A stretch of DNA of 64,000 bases from Capronia americana (Eukaryota > Ascomycota > Eurotiomycetes > Chaetothyriales > Herpotrichiellaceae). Under the pieces are notes generated by a model. That model saw nothing but the letters and a program-made list of their open reading frames with translations, was not told the DNA's origin and searched no databases. Position 1 is the first letter of the stretch; every line of letters starts with the position of its first letter. Of this stretch, positions 25,960 to 36,911 are shown one piece after another. The DNA lies in NCBI GenBank assembly GCA_016110215.1, contig JADWQD010000019.1, positions 434,001 through 498,000 on the forward strand, given 5' to 3'. Made by a program: the position numbers and the translations under genes.

Positions 25960-27943
25960 TTAAAGGCTGAATCCTTCCAATGCTTCCAGAAACCCGGCTA
26001 TCGCTCCGGCTCCAATTAAACCTTTGGTAGCACTTTCTTTGAAGTTCTGTCTGCTCGATTTCTCCCTCGAGTGTCTTTTCTCTTCGTGAGCGCGTGTTGG
26101 CATATTCTGCTGCGATAACCGCGACGGCGACCTCGCAGCTTTACCGTCCTGTGAACCCGGTCGGGGCGGGAAGCTCGTTCGCGTAGACGGCTGAGTCATA
26201 TACCGTGAATTTGGGGAGGGGGGAGGGTACGGTGACAGTTGTTGCGGTTGCTGGGTTGGCAGGGGCCCGGTATGACGGGGAAAGCCGACTGTGTGAGATT
26301 GGCCATATATGCTCGGTCCACTGAATGTAGGAGCCGGTAGCAAAGGTGATGAAACGCTGTGGTTTACCATGCTCTGGTCCGGCGACGCCCAAGGTCGATG
26401 TCCAGGCGGATGATATGCTGGAGACGATAGTCTTGACGTAGTGGACTGGCCTGAGGCAACGGAAGGCTGGGTGGATGGTGGGCGGTTACCAGAGCCACCA
26501 TTGATTCCTGCCACCCAGACTGCTGGCTGAGTTCCTGCCGCCGTCGAGGATTGCACTGTGGGCGCACTGCCCTCGGGTGCTTGTACCTTTCGCTCAACTG
26601 TTCTGCTGGCGCTACTCCGTCGCCGCGGCTTCGGCTGAGCGATTTCATGCTCGGATCCAGATGATTCGGATCCCGTGTCAATGACATGTCGCCTTGAAGA
26701 TCGTTTTTTCGAGCTCGTGCTGCCCCCTGGGGAGTCTTCCACATCGCTGCTTGCCGCACTCACACTGGGCTGGTAACCTGAGTATTGCTTTCGCCGTTTG
26801 AATGCCTCATGCCGAGCAGAAGCCGAGTTTGGCTTCCTCCAGTCGGTTGTGGTTCCTTCTAGATAGTACCCGCGAGTCGCGTCTTCTCTTCCCCCGAATC
26901 TGTCATAGAATGCCATGTCATCGTCGTCTTCGGTGAGGTTGTCGACCGAGGGAACATACTTTCCGCCTGAGTGTCGCTTATGCTTCCTTTCCCGAACATC
27001 GCGCCAGATGGTCCATCTTTCCAGTAATGGGTCAATTGCTTGATTCGAGACCTGCACCATGTCCCGCGGAGAATGTTTGATTTGATGCAGAGTGTGGTCC
27101 AATTCGCCTAATGAAAACACCGGAAGCCTGACCAGGGCATTCGAAGTGGCATGATCAAAGGCAGAACTATCCGCTTGCTGGCCCGACTGCATCTCGTCCA
27201 AGTCCAGACTACTGAGGCTCGCCCGCCTGTCTTCCTCATCCTCCCTCTGCGAAGCCTCGAACAAAGCGTCCATGTTGCTCATCTGCCAATATCGAACGAT
27301 GACAGCATTTTGTGCCACGGCACGCTCCTGATTGATGGCATCTTTCTTCACGGCGACCACTTCTTCCGGGTCACTATTGCTCCGTCAGCGCTCATCTTGG
27401 GCCGGATTTGCGGCTGTCTCAAACCTTCGGGATGTAGAGGCCATCAAACTCCCCAGCTCGAGTATCTGCAGCATCACCGAAAGACTTAACTGCAAACTCT
27501 CGATCTGTGCAAGCAGATATGTGACCCGGTGCTTTTTGAATGTCCGCTTGAACCTTTGTTGAACCGGGGACGAACTTGCGTCGTCCGCGCGTTGCGCATT
27601 GCGCACACGCTCCAACATCTCGTTGATTTCGTCAAATGCTCGTGTACCCTCATCTGATATGGACTGAGCTGTCTCAACTGCTTCTTGAGAATGGACCGAG
27701 TCCACTGCCTGCAAAACTTGGCCGGTGTGTTTTAGCGTCGTCGAGAACAGGGTAACGCATTTGGAGATGGCCTGGACTTCGAGCCCTGCATTTGCGACGT
27801 CGGAGCTGACGGCGTTGAGAAGTAGGGAGAGTTTGAAGCCATCCGCGGCAACACGATTGATTGCGGCGACACTGCCTGCGCATTCATCTAAGTATTCATT
27901 TGCTCATTCCGTATGGCCTGCATGACGTACCTGGGTCAGCCAT
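25960..27943 (-). CDS. Fungal-specific protein with PigL_N-like N-terminus and glycine-rich C-terminal helix
   Basis: Protein of 629 residues, function unknown. Three exons: 27943-27931 (only 13 bp), 27887-27425 and 27373-25960. The introns are 43 and 51 bp (phases 1 and 2), each with a plausible branch site. The N-terminal 170 residues are helical (MADPDECAGSVAA, then LKHTGQVLQAVDS and long helices). They resemble the fungal N-terminal domain found in STAND/PigL_N-type proteins (PF17111-like); this is inference from pattern only. The middle is long, Ser/Pro/Gln-rich and disordered, with basic clusters. The last 17 residues, GAGAIAGFLEALEGFSL, form a small-residue-rich amphipathic or membrane-active segment. 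I recall similar C-termini in other fungal proteins but could not check this. Confidence 0.78.
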
Positions 27944-29872
27944 CTTGACTCCGGATTGGAGCGCAAAGTCAACAGAAGACACCAACACTTTCAATACGGT
28001 CAGGTCGCACCATGGGAAAGAGAAATATCGACTGATGAAGGAGGCTGCAGCATTAAGGTATCGTGGTATAAGCGGGACAGTTGACACTTCAGCATAGCGG
28101 GATACGAGGCTGCAAGCTGAAAAAGGGAACGCAAGCACAGCGGGGAGACAAGCCTTAGCCACCAGTGGCCTAAAAGGCGAAAATCTCACAAATCAGTGTT
28201 GTCGTTGATCGGCAAACCTCAGCTGGAGTGCAGGCAGACCCAACTGTTGGGGGACTGACTGGCTCTGATTGACTGTCATGGAAAAGCCCGTTCTCATCAA
28301 ATGGTTGGTTGACACGTCTTGGAGGGCGAGGTCCCTGATGCCAGAGCACTAGATGGTCCGCTTGGCCGTACAAAGACCCGGATTGCTACTGGCCTGGACA
28401 CCGGGCGAAACCCTTCGAAAATGTAACAGCAGAGCAGAAAGGGTGGGAAAGAGATTCTTTTCACGAACGAGACTGCAATGCATAATAAATGCTCAATCAT
28501 TGATCTCACCGACAACTTGCACGGCGAATCCTTCAGCCTACCTAATTACTGCCTTCCCCGAATAAGATTTAGGGTTTCTGTGCGGGCTTCACCGCACAGA
28601 GGCGTGGTAAACTGGGTTTCCGCTTGGCTTCTGGGGAAGCTGTGGACGCACCAAAACCCTGGGGTCGAGATAGACAATAGAAGAAGGCAGTACGAGGTAT
28701 TTGAGAATGTAGGCTCCGTTGCAATAGAGCGAAACCGACTATTGGTGAAAATGAACTTGTCTTCGCAAATGTCAAGCCTTGCTGATTGTCTCGCCGCCAT
28801 TGAAAATGCAGAGTCTAACAATGCTGCGAGCTTGGGGAACAGCATTCTGGCCATGATCAGAGTCGTAAATGGTGGAGCCCCGACGCTTACGCAGTCAGGT
28901 ACCATTCGGTCGTTCCACGTTGAGCCTCTTCTCCAAGGGCCGGCAACGAATTAGGAAGATACCTAGGTATGTATGTACTCCGTACCCCTCCAAGACATGC
29001 TGTTCCTCCGTTCGGAATGTGCAAATGTGGTTTTTGCCATCGAGGCTTTTGCTTCGAAATATTTTCTCACGCGGATGGGCGCAAGTCCCATTACGAGTAC
29101 TGTGTACCCAGTACGCGTTGAGTGCTCGTCTTTCCGAGACGCAGCGAATCGTGTCTCTCACCTTGATCGAGCTATGGAATGCCATTCCGTCGATAGCCCC
29201 TTTGAGGCTGCGTTTTCTCGCTTAAGAGTTCTCCTAGGCCTGTGGCGTTGCCTGTCATGGAATTTTCGGTGTTGCTTCATTCATGGAAATAGGCGACTTT
29301 GACCACCGAGTTAAACGAGCAGCATTTTGCCGGGGGCCCGGCACCACCATCACCAAGTTGGGCCCGCACCTGTTGATCGTTTTCTCTTTTACCTTTTGCC
29401 TTTTGCCTTTCACGTCGTCGATACATCAGGGTCTTTGATTTCAGAACTTATCACCTGAGGGTATACTGCGTCAGGCTTTTGTCCCCTCTACCTGTAGAAA
29501 GTACTCCGAATAGCCCGTCTGAACGCGAGCGAATCCAATCATCAGATCCCTCCATTCGCCGTCCCATTTGCTTCAACCTATTACCGAAGTGACCGCGACT
29601 TCACCTTACGCTTCCCTCAGTCTTAGATTTTGCACGATACCTGCTGTCTGCCAAAGGGTCCAGCCTTGCTGCCGAAACATTCTTTTCCTTCACACCAGCG
29701 CCGCCCTGACCGCCGATCGACACCACCTCGTTCCCTTCCGCAGTCTTCTCCTCACAGCGGCTGGCATGCTGCGCTCATGATGAGCCAACCGCGGAGCTGA
29801 CCAACAGCCGAAGTCGACGCGGGTTATAGAGAGGGAGATGCAAAGAGCGACACGGGTGGTCATACCTCCGCC
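27944..29872. other. Divergent promoter region between the fungal-specific gene and sln1
   Basis: About 1.9 kb of divergent intergenic DNA. A gtatgtactccgta motif is at 28971-28984, the same 14 bases as at 3884-3897. Three near-copies of a CCTTTTG unit lie at about 29,391-29,412, within a pyrimidine-rich stretch. One 158-codon plus-strand frame (28478-28954) overlaps a 119-codon minus frame and shows no domain, so I do not call it a gene. Confidence 0.5.
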
Positions 29873-32800
29873 ATGCGGATCTCTATACGGGAGCAGCTTG
29901 GGCTGCTTGTCCTCTTTTGCTCACTTATGTCGCTGATGGTGTTGGCATTGGCTGTCTGGTTTCAAAATTACAGCTTCATCACGAACATTAGACTGTCCGG
30001 CTTGTCTCTGGCAGCATCGTTGAAATCGGCACAAATCTCAAGTGCGTTGCTACTACTCGATTCGCAGTCGAGACTAATTAGCACGCGACTTCTAATACAA
30101 AGTGCGTTGGGAAGATACAACTCCGGGAACACTAGCAATGAGAACTGGTCGCGGTCTGTCACCGACTTTCAGGGTGCTCTTGCGAATGGTAGCACTCTTG
30201 TGCAGGCAATCTTGTATCCCAACGCATTTGACGGCAACCAGTCTGCGGTTGATGGCTTGCTCAATGTCACGGCGATGGGATTGAATGGGACCATTCAACT
30301 GCCCTACAACTACCCGAATGGTTCACCTGTATATTTGGGAGATCCTGGCTTGGGATATCCGCCATCATTGTATCCTAACTTGACATATGGCTCTCCAAAG
30401 CCGGGGACCAATTTCTCCACCATTTACTACGAGGGTCGAATTGTCGATCCAGACGACACACTATTCCTGGGACCGCTAGTCATCAACGAGACCTACTCCC
30501 TTCTGTCATTGACGGTGCCGCTGATCAACAACACGTCTCGGTCGGATGTGCTTGGTTGGATGACTGTTGTCGCCAACACCAATCTGATCTCGGCCATTCA
30601 ACAATCACCCGAGGGACTGGACAAGACTGGGGAGACCCTGCTCATAGGACCAGCCACACCGAACAACCATTTCGGACAGCAAATTCGCGGCTCCAGCAAG
30701 GAATATGCGGCGGCCCAGGATGTTAAGTTCATCGTACCGCCTGTAAGCAACGCAACTCTCTCCCACCGTCACCAAGCGCGAAGTGGCATCACGAACTCCT
30801 CTACTCCTTTCCGTATGTCACAGTATCCGGCAGTCGTATCAGCGTGGACCAAACAAAACAAGGCTATCAATAATGCTGGTGCATATATCTCTACCTACAA
30901 CGAGGATGGAGAAAAAGTCTCCGCCGGTTACGCAACGCTTTCGACGAGATATGTTGATTGGGTCGTCGTGGTAGAACAGTCACACAGCGAGGTTGTGGCG
31001 CCTATCCTTCACCTGCGTGATGTCGTTCTGATCTGTGTCTTCTCCGTGACCGGCCTCCTTCTCTTCGTCATGTTCCCCATGGCTCACTATTCTATCACTC
31101 CAATTCGCCAGCTAGCCGCAGCCACAGCTAGAACCGTGGAACCCTACCAGCCGGACGACAACAGCGAATATTCGAGCACCTTGGGTCAACGAGAAGGAGG
31201 ACCCGAAGACAATTTAGGCGCGAGCGAACGTGAAGTGGCGCAGAAAGAGGGCTTTTTCGGAGTGCTCACCAGGATCACGAAGCCTAAACAGTCGGAACGG
31301 TCGAACACCCCGCGGCGGCGTAGAACGTTCAGAATACCGCGGAAAGTCCCGGAGCGCAAGCATTTTGTTACCGATGAACTTACTGAGCTGACGCGAACAT
31401 TCAACGAAATGTCCGACGAATTGGCGATGCAATATGAGCGCCTCGAAGAAAGGGTCAGGGAACGCACAGCCGAGCTCGAGAAGAGCAAGAAGGCTGCCGA
31501 AGCCGCTAATCAGAGCAAAACACTTTTCATCGCCAACATATCGCACGAACTGAAAACGCCGCTCAACGGGATCCTGGGACTCACAACGGTCTGCATGAAC
31601 GAAGACGATTTGGGCAGGATACGCTCGACACTCAACACCATTTACAAGTCAGGAGATTTGCTACTCCACCTGCTGACCGACCTCCTAACTTTCAGCAAAA
31701 ACGAGGTCGGGCAACAGCTTTCAATCGATGAGACTGAATTCAGATTGAGCGATCTGAGCACACAGTTAATACCGACGTTTGAGAAACAAGCCAGAGAGGC
31801 GCAGGTGGACCTCAAGGTACTTTTCCTGGGAACGAATGACGCTTTCGGTGACTCGTCAGACAATTCTGGCGAGAAGCTGTATGGACCTGTCGGAACAGGT
31901 CGTGTCCGGGACATGTGTTTATGGGGCGACAAGAACCGGATCCTGCAAGTTTTGATGAACTTCGTCAGTAACAGTCTGAAATTCACCCCAGCGCATGGCT
32001 CGGTTACTGTCCGAGTTCGATGCACCGGCCTCGTCGAAAACTTTCCGAGTCGAGCCGGCAGCGCACGAAAATCGTCGCTGAACTCTCGCAAGTCCAAATC
32101 GTCGAGTAACAAGCGAGTGCGCATGTCGAATGGTTCTCTAGTCGGCCCCGAAAATGCGGAACACGAGAAGACGCACTCGAACTCTAATTCTGGCGAGGAC
32201 TCGAAACTCAGCATTACTGTGGCCGGCGGGACTACTCACATCTCCAAAGTTGCGGAAAGGCAGAGATCAATGTCACCACCTCCTGTCAACACAAAAGACT
32301 TGAGCTTTGAATTCGAAGTCGACGACACCGGGCCTGGAATCCCCCCTGAACAACAGAAAATGATCTTCGAGCCCTTTGTGCAGGGCGATCTAGGGCTCAG
32401 CAAAAAATATGGCGGGACCGGACTTGGGTTGAGTATCTGTGCCCAACTAGCGGCTTTGATGGGTGGTGATATCTCTCTGGACAGTACAGTTGGTGTTGGT
32501 AGCAAGTTCATTATGCGAATCCCCCTACGCTATGTTGCCGAGCGGACACCGTCAATGGCATCCTCGACGCACAAATCGCTCTCGAAGGCTAGCAGCCTGG
32601 TCGGGCAACCCTTACATGACTCACCGCCTGAATCAACGATGCACAACCATACCGGCTCCACAACTTCCCTGCCGGCCACTCGGGATGACCAGTCCAAACT
32701 GGCAGACGTACCACGGATCGTTGGCTTCACCCAGCCATACGTGGCCAAGGAGACTAAAAGCAGCAATTCCTCGGAAGCCAAGCTCAATGAGATGAAGAAG

Positions 32801-33399
32801 GTAGAAAACGAAGCTGCCCAAAAGGGTCGAAAGGTTCGTGTGCTTGTCGCAGAAGACAACCAGGTTAACCAGGAAGTGGTGCTCCGGATGTTGAGGCTGG
32901 AAGACGTCTATGGTGAGTTCATCATCTGGCATCAGAATTTCCAATACTAACTCGTCCAGATGTTACGATTGCCAAAGATGGACAGGAAGCATTCGACAAA
33001 GTGCGAGAGTCCATGGTTAGTGGACAGCGGTTCGATCTGGTGTTCATGGATGTGCAGATGCCAAATCTCGACGGCATTCAGTCGACGAGGCTCATTCGAG
33101 AGATGGGATTTACATCGCCTATTGTTGCCCTGACGGCATTTGCCGAGAAGTCCAACGAGGACGAGTGTATGGCTTCCGGCATGGACTATTTCCTAGCCAA
33201 GCCGATACGACGACCGGCACTCAAACAGGTCCTGAAGAAGTACTGCGCAACGATTCCGGAAGAAGAAAATGAAGGCAGCTCGGCTACCGTGCCCCGCCTG
33301 GGACAAAACCGGGAACCGCCCTTGAACAGTGCTCAACCTGCACAAAGACGACCTGATAACGGAGTTTTAGACCCTGACGACATCTCGCCTCTGTCATAA
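29873..33399 (+). CDS. sln1: Sln1-type (group VI) transmembrane hybrid histidine kinase
   Basis: Plasma-membrane osmosensor of 1159 residues. Two exons, 29873-32912 and 32960-33399, with a 47-bp phase-1 intron that falls inside the receiver domain. A first membrane helix lies at about residues 9-30. A large external domain with many N-x-S/T sites follows, then a second helix at about 383-405 (VVLICVFSVTGLLLF). A HAMP-like linker and coiled coil (ELTELTRTFNEM, then RVRERTAELEKS) lead to the HisKA box SHELKTP with His558. N (NFVSNSLKF), G1 (DTGPGI) and G2 (GTGLGL) boxes follow a basic insert. The receiver Asp is residue 1044 in FMDVQMP. In yeast Sln1 autophosphorylates at low osmolarity and signals through Ypd1 to Ssk1; the same is inferred here. 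Confidence 0.96.
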
Positions 33400-34274
33400 T
33401 TGTCAGTGTCTGGTTGCTACCGATTGGCAGTGGTCGATGTTCCCAAGTGTCTTTGTGCCTTCTGGGCTAAGGCAGTGATATGCCATTCAGCCCCAAGCAC
33501 AGGCAGGCCCACTAGAACAACGCACATACGTGCCAGACTAGCTGTACGCGGTGGATTCCTGTTACTTTTAAAATTCGGGTTGGCTGGAGGGCCGAGCATA
33601 AAAACAGCGACGGCGTAAGGAGTTTGGCGTCATCCTGATGGCTCCCACAGTTTTGAGATGTTTGTGTATATCATGGTCTGAAAAAGCACGATATGGATGG
33701 CTCACGGTAGTGACTGGGACAATGTTACATCATGCAGCTTGCGGGTTTTAACCAAGCAGTGGTAGGTCCATATGTTAGCGAGCTAGTGGATGCAAAGCAC
33801 ACGATGATCTCGCAGTGTCCTGTCTGTCGCTTTTGGTCCTGTTGGACTTTTGCCTGGTGCGGGAGCTCATCCACAAATAGCAAACCGGAAACGCTCGTCC
33901 TCTAATCCGTACTCTACCTCCAGGTCCGCCTCTTTGCTGGCTCTTGAAAACGTGGCTATGGAGAGTTGGGGGATGCTGGCATTGTTTCAAGTCCCCCTAC
34001 CTCGTCCCTGGACTCCTTCATTGGCTACGGTTCGCCCAGGCTACTGCAGGCCCTCTGCGGAATGTAGATCGATCTCGCCTCCAGATCAGATCCCCGATTG
34101 ACATCACCACCAACGCCGATCAAAGACCACAATGGCTCTGCTCCGCGTGTTTGGGAAAACATCTTATCGTCTGCAGACCGCCACTGCTTCTAGGTTCTGT
34201 GAACAATCCGTGACTACCGCTCGGTCTTCAGGCGTCACAACGTTAGCATACCGACGTTTGCTCGTGGTAACAAC
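33400..34274. other. Intergenic region upstream of the photolyase
   Basis: sln1 3' flank and photolyase promoter. A short upstream frame beginning at ATG 34132 reads as an arginine/serine/threonine-rich peptide like a mitochondrial presequence. It is out of frame with the photolyase start (see findings). Confidence 0.5.
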
Positions 34275-36142
34275 ATGGCGCCCTTCAAACGCAAAGCAAC
34301 CGACGCCACCATTCCTCACCTTCCCGACCAGAAAAAGCCCAAGACTCTCCAGTCTTCTAATGGCCAATACAAAGACTCCACCGACGAAATAAAGTATGGC
34401 ATCGTCTTGCGAAAATTCTATCCACCCGAAATGGTCAATGAGCGCGCTCTGGCATACAACGCCGGCAAAATTGAGCGACCGATTGAGACACTAGAGAAGG
34501 CCATCAGCGACACTCAGGTGCAGCGTGACAGCATTATTCCGGGCAAATGCATCGTCCATTGGTTCAAATGTGACACTCGTACGCTGGACAACAGAGCCTT
34601 ACACTTGGCGAGCCAGATGGCGACGAGACATGCCTTGCCTCTGCTTTGTGTCTTTCTGTTATCACCGCAGGACTTCGAGGCACATCTGACCGCACCCGTT
34701 CGCGTCGATTTCATCCTCCGCAACCTCGTGAAATTAAAGGAAGGTCTGGCTGAGCTCGACATACCACTGTACGTCGAGACCGTGGAAAGGAGAAGGAAAC
34801 TGCCGTCAAGACTCATCGAGCTCTGCACAAACTGGGGCGCAAATCATGTGTTCTGCAACGCGGAGTACGAAGTTGACGAGCTCAGACGAGAGGCTGCATT
34901 AACGAGGTCTTGCTTGGACAAAGGGATATCTTTCACGGTTGTCCACGATACCTGCGTTGTTCAGCCCGGCTCCCTCAAAAGCGGCGCCGGAGGCGCACTG
35001 TCAATCTACAGCCCCTGGCATCGCAAGTGGTGTGCATATATCAACGAGCACCCGCAGCAACTCGACGGCTTTCCCTCTCCGGAGAAGAACCCTCTAGGAA
35101 CGCGACAAGCTTATGCTGACCTCTTCGCCTGCCCAATCCCAGAAGCTCCTAAGTCGAAACAGTTGACCGTGGAAAGAAAAAAAAGATTCCAGGCCATGTG
35201 GCCCGCGGGGGAACATGAGGCTTGGGCCAGATTGAGGAAGTTTATCTCGGAAAGGATACTCAAATACCATGAACACAGAAATCTACCGGGAGGAAATGCC
35301 ACCTCAAATCTTAGCGCGCATCTTGCGGCAGGAACGCTGGCGGCACGAACTGTGGTTCGTGAAGCTCGTGAAGCCGCACCATCCAAAAGATTGACCGATG
35401 ACCGGAAGCAAGGACACTCGATGTGGATCGGTGAGGTGGCATGGAGAGATGCGCGTTTACACCCTCCCTCCAATGATACGTACACGCATGCTGACCAGCC
35501 TTTTCAGTTCTACAAGCACGTACTGTGCCATTGGCCATACGTCTGGCGAGTAACCGCCTTCACCCGTGTCACTTGAGCTGACTCGTCTACAGCATGAACA
35601 AACCATTCAAGCCAGAGTACAGCAATATTAAATGGGAGTATGATATGGATCAGTTCAAGAGATGGACAGACGGAAATACTGGCTTTCCCATAGTCGACGC
35701 CGCAATGCGGCAGGCAAGGCACACTGGATATATGCACAACAGGTGTCGCATGATAGTCGCGTCGTTTCTGGCGAAAGACCTCCTGATCGACTGGCGCATG
35801 GGGGAGAAATGGTTCATGGAACACCTCATCGATGGTGATTTCGCATCAAATAACGGCGGATGGGGTTTCTCTGCTGGTGGGGGTGTCGATCCACAGCCAT
35901 ATTTCCGGATCTTCAACCCTTTGCTTCAAAGCGAGAAATTTGATCCAGAGGGAGACTATATCCGTAAGTGGATCCCCGAGCTTGCAGGAATCAAGGACAA
36001 AGGCATTCATGATCCGTATGGTCGGGGCCATGCAAAGATCGCAGAACAGAATGGCTATCCAAGACCGATGGTCGATCACAAAGAAGCACGAGAGCGGGCT
36101 CTGGCCCGATATAAGGCAGGTATTGGGAGGAACACAGCCTGA
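34275..36142 (+). CDS. phr1: CPD-type DNA photolyase (class I) with two GC-AG introns
   Basis: Blue-light enzyme that splits cyclobutane pyrimidine dimers using FADH- and an antenna cofactor. 587 residues from exons 34275-35450, 35508-35545 and 35593-36142. The photolyase N-terminal alpha/beta domain (IVHWFKCDTRTLDNRAL) starts near residue 95. The FAD-binding domain includes LSAHLAAGTLAARTV, WIGEVAWRD, FYKHVL, VCMNKPFKPEY, MRQARHTGYMHNRCRM and WGFSAGGGVDPQPYFRIFNP. Both introns (57 and 47 bp) need GC donors to restore WRD-FYKH and V-C-MNKP; no GT donor gives the right frame at the second site. The 57-bp intron is a multiple of three and stop-free, so read-through would only insert 19 residues. 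The first 90 residues are basic and may carry targeting information. Confidence 0.93.
35451..35507 (+). other. Intron 1 of photolyase, GC-AG type
   Basis: A 57-bp segment beginning gcgcgt and ending ttttcag, with a gctgac branch-like site. It interrupts the conserved WRDFYKH block exactly between D and F. The frame stays open through it. Confidence 0.7.
35546..35592 (+). other. Intron 2 of photolyase, GC-AG type
   Basis: A 47-bp segment beginning gcgagt and ending tctacag, with a gagctgac branch-like site. Splicing TG to C makes the Cys of the conserved VCMNKP block. The GT four bases downstream of the donor position would break the frame. Confidence 0.78.
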
Positions 36143-36911
36143 AGCATTACTGTCCCGCCCTCGAGTCTGCCCGAACGTGCCAAATCGAGTTCCCTTTGAC
36201 AGCAAAGACCTTCGTGTTACGTTTCACCGAGTCCGGCATGGTCCACAATATCCAGGGTGTCGCTGTGTATTGAGAACTCACATGTTCAATTTGGTTCAGA
36301 AAGGCGTTGTGGCAATAGACAGCACAACCAGAGCATATGCACGGGCTGAGATTGAAATAGGATATCCAAAACAGTGGCCGGGGTATCGCTGAGGGCCAAA
36401 CCGCCCTTACCACCGTTTTACCAACTGAACATCGGCTGATATACCGAGTACCGAGTAATATCTCTACGTTTTTCCTTGTCTTGCAGAACCCATGCGCCAC
36501 GCACCATCCAGAGCAAGGGAAATACTCGTACTCGCAGATCATGGGTTAGTCGCCCAGAGTTGCAAGCCGGGAACTCGGCACCCAGGTGAACAAGCTTTCT
36601 CCAACCAGCCACCGCCCTTCCGATTATTCCTTGCCCCTCGTTTGCCGCCCGCTTCCACATTTATTTTCTTACCCATGGCCGAGGATTGGGTAGATGCGGT
36701 CACGATCCCCATGATCACAATGGAGTCGAGTACATCAATGGTGGGACCCGGCCATACTGCGCCTTGACGGGCTTTTCCACACTCGCTCTCATCATCGTCG
36801 GTGTCGCTCTTCCTGCTTCGTCTCCCACCGTTTCTGCGCCTCCTCCGACGTCCAGGATCCGATACAGACCGAATTCCATGGCTTGTACCGTCTGTCGACT
36901 GTACCCAAGTC

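Noticed and set aside
28478..28954. 158-codon plus-strand frame in the sln1 promoter region
   Set aside because: A 119-codon minus frame covers the same DNA; neither shows a domain, and the length is plausible by chance.
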